The notes under the pieces were generated by a model. The model made no database searches. It saw only the letters and a program-made list of their open reading frames with translations, and was not told the DNA's origin. Positions 1 through 7,500 of a stretch of 9,441 nt of DNA are shown here, piece by piece (position 1 is the first letter of the stretch; each line of letters starts with the position of its first letter). The position numbers and the translations under genes were made by a program. Origin of the DNA: Nitrospirota bacterium (GTDB lineage: Bacteria; Nitrospinota_A; UBA7883; JACRGQ01); assembly GCA_024275775.1 (NCBI GenBank), contig JAJRYM010000098.1, positions 1-9,441 on the forward strand, given 5' to 3'.

Positions 1-48
1 AGGAGACGAAAAATGAAAAAATCCCGTCCAAACGGGGTGGGCGAATGA
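1..48 (+). CDS. 3' end of an upstream gene, or an 11-codon mini-ORF, coupled to pyrR
   Basis: One frame is open from the first base to the TGA at 46-48, ending in the residues MKKSRPNGVGE. It overlaps the pyrR ATG by the ATGA arrangement (45-48) that recurs through this operon. There are two readings. It may be the basic C-terminal tail of an upstream CDS cut by the window edge. Or it may be an 11-codon ORF starting at the ATG at 13, which has AGGAG at 1-5 with 7 nt spacing. The SD plus ATG favours the mini-ORF or leader; the genome's habit of overlapping genes favours the tail. The product has no recognisable function. Translation through it would open the small hairpin at 22-37 and bring ribosomes to the pyrR start. 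Confidence 0.35.
   Translation, partial: RRRKMKKSRPNGVGE
22..37 (+). promoter_or_regulatory. Small hairpin overlapping the pyrR ribosome binding site
   Basis: CCCGT (23-27) and ACGGG (32-36) are perfect complements around a CCAA loop, and a T22-G37 wobble can extend the stem to 6 bp. The 3' arm includes part of the G-rich pyrR ribosome binding site (GGGGTGG, 34-40), so folding would partly hide it. There is no T-run, so it is not an intrinsic terminator. The loop region (GUCCAAACGGGG) is only superficially like the Gram-positive PyrR-binding loop (ARUCCNGNGAGGYU) and lacks the key G, G and A positions. A regulatory role is inference. Confidence 0.25.
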
Positions 49-596
49 ACCAGCCCGAAGGCAAAATCATTCTCACGGCCGAGGAAACAGGCCGGGCGCT
101 CACCCGCATCTCACACGAAATAGCCGAGAAAAACCCCGATACTTCCTCAATCGTTATCGTAGGCATCCATACGCGGGGAGTTCCGATATCCCAAAGATTA
201 GCCAAGAAAATCAGTGAGATAGCTTCCATAGACGTGCCGGTGGGCGAAATAGACACCACTTTTTACCGGGACGACATATCGCAAAAAGGCGCCGCTCTCA
301 ACGCCGCTAAAACCAATCTCCCCGCCGACCTCGCCGACAAAACGGTGATACTGGTTGACGACGTTCTTTTCACCGGCCGTTCGATACGGGCCGCCGTAGA
401 CCATCTTATAGACTACGGCCGTCCGGCGCGCATCCAGCTTGCCGTCCTGCTCGACCGAGGGCACCGGGAGCTTCCAATCAGGGCCGATTACGTAGGCAAG
501 AACATCCCCACCTCGCGCGGCCAGCGGGTGCAGGTGCTTATCGAAGAGATAGACGGCCAAGACGGCGCGCTCCTTATGGAAGGCGATAGTGAATAG
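45..596 (+). CDS. pyrR: PyrR bifunctional pyr operon RNA-binding regulator / uracil phosphoribosyltransferase
   Basis: Cytoplasmic type I phosphoribosyltransferase-fold protein of 183 aa, the usual PyrR length. In characterised members it binds pyr mRNA in response to UMP/UTP versus PRPP and also makes UMP from uracil and PRPP. The PRPP-binding loop VILVDDVLFTGRS is at residues 101-113 and GIHTRGVPIS is at 40-49. The signature DRGHRELPIRADYVGKNIPT is at 137-156. Within it H140, R141, R146 and K152 stand at positions I recall as RNA-contacting in Bacillus PyrR, so RNA binding is probably retained. The start at 45 gives an N-terminus (MNQ..., then RALTRISHE at 17-25) matching the Bacillus protein; GGGGTGG at 34-40 serves as RBS. 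It overlaps pyrB by 8 nt. It is probably the feedback regulator of this operon, although its RNA target is not evident here. Confidence 0.96.
   Translation: MNQPEGKIILTAEETGRALTRISHEIAEKNPDTSSIVIVGIHTRGVPISQRLAKKISEIASIDVPVGEIDTTFYRDDISQKGAALNAAKTNLPADLADKTVILVDDVLFTGRSIRAAVDHLIDYGRPARIQLAVLLDRGHRELPIRADYVGKNIPTSRGQRVQVLIEEIDGQDGALLMEGDSE
578..583 (+). promoter_or_regulatory. Ribosome binding site deciding the GTG start of pyrB
   Basis: GGAAGG lies 5 nt upstream of the GTG at 589, inside the end of pyrR. It supports the non-ATG start, which also gives the PyrB N-terminus expected for the family. Confidence 0.6.
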
Positions 597-1521
597 CCTG
601 AAACTTTCCGGCAGGCATCTTCTGCGGATAGCCGACCTCTCCACCGATGAAATCATGGGGCTCATAAACACCGCTGAGCGGTTCCTCGAAATCTCCGAGC
701 GGGAGATAAAAAAGGTTCCGACGCTTCGAGGGAAAACGGTGGTGAACCTTTTCTTCGAGCCGTCCACCCGCACCAGAACATCCTTCGAGATAGCGGGCAA
801 ACGGCTTTCGGCGGATGTGATAAACATATCCGTTCAGGCGTCATCGGTCTCCAAAGGCGAGACGTTTAAGGATACTGTTCTCAACATCGCCGCGATGAGG
901 CCGGACGTTATCGTCGTCCGCCACTCGTCGCCCGGCGCGGCTCTATACGCTTCGCAAATAGCGGGCTGTTCCGTTATCAACGGTGGCGACGGCGCGCATG
1001 CCCACCCGACGCAGGCCCTGCTCGACCTGATGACCATTCATATGCACAAAAAGAGGTTTGAGAATCTGAAGGTATCGATTGTGGGGGATATTCTTCATTC
1101 GCGGGTGGCGCGGTCGGACATCAACGCGCTCTCCCGCCTCAAGGCCGATATCACCCTTTGCGCTCCGCCCACTCTTCTGCCGAAACGGAGCGAAGTTTTC
1201 GGCGCGCGCGTCACCCACAGCATAGAAGAAGCGGTGGCAGACGCCGATGTAATCATGATGTTGCGCATCCAGCAGGAACGGATGGCGCAGGGGCTTTTTC
1301 CGTCACTGCGGGAATATGCCGAGTATTTCTGCCTTACGCCTAAAGTCATGGAAAAAGCTAAAAAGGACGTCATAATAATGCACCCCGGCCCAATCAACCG
1401 AGGCGTTGAGATATCGGCCGAAGTGGCCGACGGGCCGTATTCTTTGATTCTTTATCAGGTAACGCACGGCGTGGCCATGAGAATGGCGGCGCTTTACCTG
1501 CTTTGCGTAGGGGAAGGATGA
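589..1521 (+). CDS. pyrB: Aspartate carbamoyltransferase catalytic subunit
   Basis: Condenses carbamoyl phosphate with L-aspartate to give N-carbamoyl-L-aspartate, the committed step of pyrimidine synthesis. The 310 aa length matches bacterial catalytic chains. The carbamoyl-phosphate site FEPSTRTRTSF is at 56-66, and the mobile-loop SVSKGET at 86-92 supplies the active-site lysine (K89). HPTQALLD is at 139-146, LRIQQER at 225-231 (aspartate-side arginine), and HPGPINRGVEI at 265-275. The last is the HPGP form seen in Bacillus- and Aquifex-like enzymes, as opposed to enteric HPLPR. The GTG start at 589 is preceded by GGAAGG. No pyrI regulatory subunit gene is in the window, so UTP/CTP allostery of the enteric kind is not supported. 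The stop overlaps the pyrC start as ATGA, consistent with equimolar production of an ATCase-DHOase pair. Confidence 0.97.
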   Translation: MNSLKLSGRHLLRIADLSTDEIMGLINTAERFLEISEREIKKVPTLRGKTVVNLFFEPSTRTRTSFEIAGKRLSADVINISVQASSVSKGETFKDTVLNIAAMRPDVIVVRHSSPGAALYASQIAGCSVINGGDGAHAHPTQALLDLMTIHMHKKRFENLKVSIVGDILHSRVARSDINALSRLKADITLCAPPTLLPKRSEVFGARVTHSIEEAVADADVIMMLRIQQERMAQGLFPSLREYAEYFCLTPKVMEKAKKDVIIMHPGPINRGVEISAEVADGPYSLILYQVTHGVAMRMAALYLLCVGEG

Positions 1522-2798
1522 GCGGAATTCTTATCAAGGGCGGCCGATTGATCGACCCGGCGTCCGGCATTGACGGCCTGATGGACATCCTCATGGAAGA
1601 AGGCAAAATAGCCGCCATCGAGCCGAATATCGAAGCAAAAGGCGCGCGCGTGATAGACGCGAAGGGACTGATTGTTGCGCCCGGGTTTATAGACCTGCAC
1701 GTTCATTTCCGCGAACCCGGCCATGAATACAAGGAAACGATTGAAACCGGCGCGCGGGCGGCTGTGGCGGGCGGATTCGCGTCTGTCTGTTGCATGGCCA
1801 ATACGCAACCGGCCAACGATAACGGTACGGTTACCTCCCTGATTGTAGAAAAAGCTCGCAAGGCGGCTCTGGCGCGGGTATATCCCGTCGGCGCGGTAAG
1901 CAAGAATCTCGACGGGCAGGAACTGGCGGAAATCGGCGAGATGAAAAAAGCCGGCGCCGTGGCCCTTTCCGACGACGGCCGTTGCGTGCTTAACCCCCGG
2001 CTCGTCAGGAGCGCCATGGAATACGGCTCTATGTTCGGCCTTACGGTCGTCGAGCATTGCGAAGATTCCTCCGCCAAAGGCGGCGCGATTAACGAAGGTG
2101 AAGTTTCGGCGCGGTTCGGCATTAAGGGAATGCCGGCCACTGCGGAAGATTCTATCGCCGTAAGAAATATAGTTATTTCGGAATACATATCCCTGCCGGT
2201 TCATATAGCGCACATCTCGACCAAAGGCGCCGTGGAAGCGGTTCGCGCGGCGAAGGCGAAAGGTATCAAGGTAACCTGCGAAGTTACTCCGCATCATTTT
2301 ACGCTGACGGAAAAAGAGCTCGAAAATTTCGACCCCGATTTCAAGATGAGCCCTCCCCTGCGGGCGGAGGATGATGTTCGGGCGGTAAAGGAAGGGCTGA
2401 AAGACGGCACTATAGACTGCATCGCCACCGACCACGCCCCCCACGCCGCGTGGGAAAAGGAGATGGAAATCGATAAGGCCCCTTTCGGCGTGGTAGGGCT
2501 GGAAACGGCGCTCGGCCTTTCGCTGAAACTCGTCGAAGAAGGGGTGATAAGTCTTACTGGAATGATTTCCCTGCTGACTAACAGGCCCGCCCGCATCTTC
2601 AACCTGCCGGGGGGGAGCCTGAAGAAAGGGGCTCCGGCCGATATCGCCGTTTTCGACCAGGAAAGGGAGTGGAAAGTGGAGCCGGATGAATTTTTCAGCA
2701 AAGGTAAAAACAGCCCGTTCAGGGGATGGACGCTTAAAGGAAAAAATCTTTTAACAATCGTCGGCGGGCGCGTCGTCTTCAACCCGGAGAAGCTGTGA
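1518..2798 (+). CDS. pyrC: Dihydroorotase, type I (catalytically complete)
   Basis: Zinc amidohydrolase that cyclises N-carbamoyl-L-aspartate to L-dihydroorotate in the cytoplasm. It is 426 aa from the ATG at 1518, typical of type I enzymes. The metal-binding DLHVHFREPG is at 59-68 (H61, H63). SDDGR is at 151-155 (D153, the aspartate replacing the carbamylated lysine of the short type II enzymes). EHCED carries H180, HIAHIST at 229-235 carries H232, and ATDHAPH at 303-309 carries catalytic D305. With the whole set present this is not an inactive PyrC-prime. The ATG at 1518 is preferred to the in-frame TTG at 1503 because it overlaps the pyrB stop (1519-1521) as ATGA, sits just behind AGGGGAAGG, and begins with the usual (M)xxxLIKGGRLIDP. 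Direct coupling to pyrB fits families where ATCase and DHOase form a complex, but this is inference. Confidence 0.97.
   Translation: MSGILIKGGRLIDPASGIDGLMDILMEEGKIAAIEPNIEAKGARVIDAKGLIVAPGFIDLHVHFREPGHEYKETIETGARAAVAGGFASVCCMANTQPANDNGTVTSLIVEKARKAALARVYPVGAVSKNLDGQELAEIGEMKKAGAVALSDDGRCVLNPRLVRSAMEYGSMFGLTVVEHCEDSSAKGGAINEGEVSARFGIKGMPATAEDSIAVRNIVISEYISLPVHIAHISTKGAVEAVRAAKAKGIKVTCEVTPHHFTLTEKELENFDPDFKMSPPLRAEDDVRAVKEGLKDGTIDCIATDHAPHAAWEKEMEIDKAPFGVVGLETALGLSLKLVEEGVISLTGMISLLTNRPARIFNLPGGSLKKGAPADIAVFDQEREWKVEPDEFFSKGKNSPFRGWTLKGKNLLTIVGGRVVFNPEKL
2786..2790 (+). promoter_or_regulatory. Ribosome binding site deciding the GTG start of carA
   Basis: GGAGA lies 4 nt before the GTG at 2795, within the last codons of pyrC. 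It supports the GTG start that overlaps the pyrC stop as GTGA (2795-2798). Confidence 0.55.
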
Positions 2799-3916
2799 AG
2801 GCTGTACTGGCGCTCGAAGACGGGAGAATCTTCACAGGTAAAACTTTCGGCGCTCAGGGCGAGGTCGGCGGTGAAGTTGTTTTCAACACCTCCATGAGCG
2901 GATATCAGGAGGTTTTAACCGACCCTTCCTACTACGGCCAGATAGTCGTTATGACTTCGCCTCTCATAGGCAATTACGGCGTGAATACCGAGGATGAAGA
3001 GTCCGGCAAAATACAGGTAAAGGGATTCGTGATAAAGGAACCGAGCAGGATAGCCGGCAACTTCCGCTCGGAAAAAGGTCTTGAAGAATATCTCGCCGAG
3101 CAGGGAATAGTAGCCATAACCGGCATCGATACCCGCGCCCTTACCCGGCATATCCGAAGCGCGGGTGCGATGAGCGGCGTTATATCCACAACCTGCGGGT
3201 CAACCTCCTGCACTATAGCGAAAGCCAAAGGCATGACGCCTATGAAGGGGATGAATATGGTCAGTTACGTTACATCCCGCGAAAAGACGGAGTTCCGCGA
3301 GGGGCTGTGGAGGCTGGGAGAAGGTTTCGGCAAGCCGTCCTCCGGTAAATATCACGTGGCTGTTATAGACCTTGGCGTAAAACGGAACATCCTCCGCCAT
3401 CTTTGCGAGCGGGACTGCCGCGTTACGATTTTCCCGGCGTTCACTCCCGCCGAAGAGATTATGGCGGCAAAACCGGACGGGCTTTTTCTTTCCAACGGCC
3501 CGGGCGACCCGGACCCCGTCCCCGTTGTTCAGGACACCATTAACACCCTTCTTGGAAAACTCCCGATTTTCGGCATCTGCCTTGGGCACCAGATTCTCTG
3601 CCTTGCGCTTGGCGCGACTACTTTTAAGCTGAAGTTCGGGCATCGCGGCATCAATCATCCGGTTATGGATATTCCCGCCGGCAAGATTGTGCGGATAACG
3701 TCCCAGAACCACGGGTTCGCCGTGAGCCGGGACGGCCTGCCGGAAGAGCTGGAGCTGACCCATTACAGCCTGTACGACGACACCGTGGAAGGCGTTCGGC
3801 ATCGGAAGTATCCGGCTTTTTCCGTGCAGTACCACCCCGAAGCCTCCCCCGGCCCGCAGGATACCACCGGCCATTTCGACCAGTTTGTCGAACTTATGAA
3901 AAGAGGGGCGGCATGA
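2795..3916 (+). CDS. carA: Carbamoyl phosphate synthetase small (glutaminase) subunit
   Basis: Class I glutamine amidotransferase subunit that hydrolyses glutamine and channels ammonia to CarB. It is 373 aa, normal for CarA. The N-terminal CPSase small-chain domain spans about 1-150 (LEDGRIFTGKTFG at 7-19, NTSMSGYQEVLTDPSYYGQI at 31-50, TGIDTRALTRHIR at 109-121). The glutaminase domain follows from about 187: SNGPGDPDP at 233-241, nucleophile C262 in GICLGHQ, NHGFAV at 305-310, and H347 and E349 in QYHPEASPGP. The triad is complete. The protein begins at a GTG, sharing GTGA with the pyrC stop, with GGAGA just upstream. Its stop overlaps the next ORF as ATGA. It is unusual that its partner carB is not immediately downstream: 675 nt of another ORF intervene. 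Confidence 0.97.
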   Translation: MKAVLALEDGRIFTGKTFGAQGEVGGEVVFNTSMSGYQEVLTDPSYYGQIVVMTSPLIGNYGVNTEDEESGKIQVKGFVIKEPSRIAGNFRSEKGLEEYLAEQGIVAITGIDTRALTRHIRSAGAMSGVISTTCGSTSCTIAKAKGMTPMKGMNMVSYVTSREKTEFREGLWRLGEGFGKPSSGKYHVAVIDLGVKRNILRHLCERDCRVTIFPAFTPAEEIMAAKPDGLFLSNGPGDPDPVPVVQDTINTLLGKLPIFGICLGHQILCLALGATTFKLKFGHRGINHPVMDIPAGKIVRITSQNHGFAVSRDGLPEELELTHYSLYDDTVEGVRHRKYPAFSVQYHPEASPGPQDTTGHFDQFVELMKRGAA

Positions 3917-4587
3917 TTTCCGCATTCAGAAACCGGTGGAAACCATGCGAGGAACGGTTGGCCGACATCCGGAAAGGACTGGAAACGCTTTTTCGGTTCG
4001 CCTCGGACACTCGCAACGCAGGCCTTCTGGAAGAAGCCCGGAGCTATTACGGTGAAAGAGTCGGCCGAACTTTTGAAGACGACTCCGACTATATTCAGAG
4101 AACGAACAGTTTTCTGGAATGGTTCATTTTCGATTTCATGCCTCTCTCCTGGGAGCAGGGAATTATTTTCAAAAGTTTCGCCGAAAGCCGGGAAAGCACA
4201 GCCTCTCCCGCGGAAAAGGAAATTCTCTCCGCTCTGGCCGGCCATACCCACTCGCTTTTTGTCGTAAAAGAACGGCGGGGAAAAGTGGTGAAAGTGCGGG
4301 ACATCATTCACAGAAAAACCGGTTACATAACAACCGACGACATTCTGGAACCGGACGACCTGCTGGAAAGCAGGATAATTGAAATGGATGGAGCCTGCTT
4401 TTTCTCCTATACCCACTGCCTTCATCCCAAAGCGGCTCTGCGTTCCGTCCGAAAAGAGATAAAGCGCAAAGGAAGAAAATATATCACCCCCGATTTCTTT
4501 CTCAAGCTGGCCGAAATGCAGTTGCGATGGCGCCGGTCGCGGAATATAGCCCTTGAACGTATTTACAGTTTCAAAAGAAATGCCTAA
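3913..4587 (+). CDS. Uncharacterised 224-aa protein between carA and carB
   Basis: I cannot assign a function. The protein is soluble, with no signal peptide or membrane segment. A mostly helical N-terminus (about 1-80) is rich in charged and aromatic residues and contains the distinctive stretch RTNSFLEWFIFDF (63-75). A glycine- and valine-containing middle (about 111-168) reads like a small beta barrel (HSLFVVKERRGKVVKVRDII, 113-132; GYITTDDILEPDDLL; RIIEMDGACFFSYTHCLHP). The tail is strongly basic and probably helical (RSVRKEIKRKGRKY at 177-190, LRWRRSRN at 204-211). From memory, the EWF-FDF helix followed by a barrel resembles a widespread uncharacterised family, sometimes with SEC-C zinc motifs; no such motif is present here. 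The ATG at 3913 overlaps the carA stop as ATGA, with GAGGGG (3903-3908) as RBS. Its stop overlaps the carB ATG by 8 nt. Base and codon use look like the neighbours, so recent transfer is not indicated. It is a real gene by coupling; a role tied to CarA/CarB or to RNA is speculation. Confidence 0.9.
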   Translation: MISAFRNRWKPCEERLADIRKGLETLFRFASDTRNAGLLEEARSYYGERVGRTFEDDSDYIQRTNSFLEWFIFDFMPLSWEQGIIFKSFAESRESTASPAEKEILSALAGHTHSLFVVKERRGKVVKVRDIIHRKTGYITTDDILEPDDLLESRIIEMDGACFFSYTHCLHPKAALRSVRKEIKRKGRKYITPDFFLKLAEMQLRWRRSRNIALERIYSFKRNA

Positions 4588-7500
4588 AAGAGACGATATA
4601 AAATCTGTGCTGATAATCGGCGCCGGGCCGATTGTAATCGGGCAGGCGTGCGAGTTCGACTACTCCGGCACGCAGGCGGCCAAGGCGCTCAAGGAAGAAG
4701 GTTTGAGGGTTATTCTGGCCAATTCCAACCCGGCCACGATAATGACCGACCCGGAATTCGCCGACAGCACTTACATAGAACCGCTCACCGCCGAAATGCT
4801 TGAAAAAATAATCGCCAAAGAAAGGCCGGACGTTCTACTGCCGACGGTAGGCGGGCAGACTGGCCTGAACCTCTCCATGGAGCTGGCCGAATCCGGCGTT
4901 CTGGAAAAATACGGGGTGGAAATGATCGGCGCCGACCCGGAAGCGATCAAACGCGCCGAAAGCAGGGAGCGTTTCAAGGAGTGCATGGCGGAAATAGGGC
5001 TGAAGGTGCCTGTAAGCTGTATAGCCGATTCGCTGGCCTCCGGCATGGCCGGTTTCGAGGCGGTAGGCCTGCCTGCGATTATCCGCCCTTCGTTCACGCT
5101 CGGCGGCGGAGGCGGCGGGGTGGCGCGTACGAAAGAGGAATTTATTGAAAAGGTCAAGTGGGGCCTTTCGCAAAGCCCGGCGAGCCAGGTGATGATAGAG
5201 CAGTCGCTTCTTGGCTGGAAAGAGTTCGAGCTTGAAGTGATGCGGGACGCCAACGACAATGTGGTGATTGTCTGTTCCATAGAAAACCTCGACCCGATGG
5301 GAGTCCATACCGGCGACAGCATAACGGTTGCGCCCGCGCAAACGCTTACCGACCGCGAATACCAGATAATGAGGAACGCCGCTATCGCCATAATCCGAAA
5401 AATCGGGGTGGATACCGGCGGGTCGAACATACAGTTCGCCGTATCGCCCGAAACTGGCGAGTTGATGATAATCGAGATGAACCCGCGCGTTTCCCGCTCC
5501 TCCGCGCTGGCTTCCAAGGCAACGGGATTCCCCATAGCGAAAATAGCGGCCAAGCTGGCCATCGGCTACACGCTTGATGAGATACCCAACGACATCACAA
5601 AAGAAACGCCGGCTTCTTTCGAGCCGACTCTCGATTACTGCGTCGTGAAAATACCCCGTTTCACGTTCGAAAAATTCCCCACCACGGATATGACCCTTAC
5701 GCCGCAGATGAAATCGGTCGGCGAGGTGATGGCGATAGGCAGAACATTCAAGGAGTCCTTCCAGAAAGCGCTCCGTTCGCTTGAAACCGATTGCTACGGA
5801 CTGGACAACATCGATATTACCGACGAAGCATTGGGCGAAAAACTTGGAACGCCGGTGCGGGAGCGGGTTTTTCTTATAGCCGAAGCTTTTCGGAGAGGAT
5901 GGACAATTGAACGAATATATAAAACCACCGCCGTCGATCCGTGGTTCCTTGACCAGCTTCTTCAGATAGTCGAAGCGGAAAAAGAAATTTGCGGAAAATC
6001 TCTTCCCGACGGCAGAGAAAAACTGCTTGAGTTGAAACAGCTGGGGTTTTCGGACAAAAGGCTGGCCGAACTCTGCGACTGCTCCGAAGCGGACGTCCGC
6101 GAAAAACGGGTTTCGCTCGGCATCCGGCCGGTATTCAAACGGATCGACACATGCGCGGCGGAGTTCGAAGCGCAGACGCCGTATCTCTACTCGACGTACG
6201 AAGAGGAGTGCGAAGCCCGCCCCACCAAAAAGAAAAAAATCATGATACTCGGCGGAGGCCCCAACCGGATAGGACAGGGCCTGGAATTCGATTACTGCTG
6301 TGTGCACGGCGTTTTCGCCCTCAAGGAAGCCGGTTACGAAACGATAATGGTCAACTGCAATCCCGAAACGGTCAGCACCGATTACGATACTTCCGACCGG
6401 CTCTATTTCGAACCTGTAACACTTGAAGACGTGATGGAAATAATCCACGTCGAACAGCCGGACGGCGTGATAGTGCAGTTCGGCGGGCAGACTCCGCTTA
6501 AACTCTGCGTGGCTCTCGAAAAAGCCGGCGTACCGATAATAGGCACCACGCCGGACGCGATAGACCGCGCCGAAGACCGCAAACGCTTCCAGGAAGTTCT
6601 TCGCGCGCGGGGCCTCAGACAGCCGGTGAACGACACGGCCATGTCCATACAGCAGGCGGTCGAAATCTGCAAAAAAATAGGCTACCCGGTGGTGGTGCGC
6701 CCTTCTTACGTACTGGGCGGGCGGGCGATGGAAACCGTTTACGATGAAACTGACCTGCTCCGGTACATGGAGGAGGCTGTGGACGTTTCGGACGAGCATC
6801 CGGTACTCATTGACCGCTTCCTCGAAAACAGCATAGAAGTTGATGTCGATGCCGTAAGCGACGGCGATATAACGGTCATCGGCGGCGTGATGGAACATAT
6901 AGAAGAAGCCGGCATTCATTCCGGCGACAGCGCCTGCTCTCTCCCGCCTCGCACCCTGCCGAAAAAAATCGTTGACGATATCTGCGAGCAGACGCGCCAA
7001 CTCGCAGGCGAGCTCGGCGTGGTAGGGCTGATAAATATCCAGTTCGCCGTGAAGGAAGGGAACATCTATGTGCTGGAAGTCAATCCGCGGGCGTCGCGGT
7101 CAGTTCCATTTGTTTCTAAGGCTATCGGAATACCGCTCGCGAAACTTGCCGCGCGCGTAATGGCTGGTGAAAAACTTGAAGACCTCGGTTTTACCGAACA
7201 GGTGATTCCGAAACATGTTTCGGTAAAGGAGTCCGTTTTCCCGTTTATCAAATTTCCCAATGTCGATCTGATACTCGGCCCGGAAATGAAATCGACCGGC
7301 GAGGTGATGGGAATCGATACCGATTTCGAGCACGCATTCGCCCGCGCCGTTTCGGCCAGTGGGTCTATCCTGCCGAAAAGCGGCAACCTGTTCATATCGG
7401 TTGCCGAGCGGGATAGGCCCGAAGCAATTAAAATAGCCAGAAAATTCGACAGGGCGGGATTCCGTTTGCTGGCGACGAAAGGAACGGCGGCTCTTCTGAA

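Noticed and set aside
22..37. Intrinsic terminator or attenuator before pyrR
   Set aside because: The stem is short and is followed by GTGGGCGAATG, with no T-run.
1503..1517. Upstream TTG start for pyrC
   Set aside because: It would add MRRGR with no separate RBS; the ATG at 1518 fits both the ATGA junction and the family N-terminus.
1494..2444. A 316-codon minus-strand open frame opposite pyrC
   Set aside because: Shadow of a fully recognisable dihydroorotase; no RBS or family motif.
3200..3925. A 241-codon minus-strand open frame opposite carA
   Set aside because: Shadow of CarA glutaminase coding sequence; no independent support.
4553..4579. Upstream TTG start for carB
   Set aside because: It would add nine residues not found in the family; the ATG at 4580 gives the standard MPKR start, although its own RBS is weak.
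4835..7000. A 721-codon open frame on the minus strand opposite carB
   Set aside because: It lies wholly within carB, whose motifs are complete. The antisense translation shows no domain and is of the compositional kind produced by codon bias opposite a GC-rich gene.
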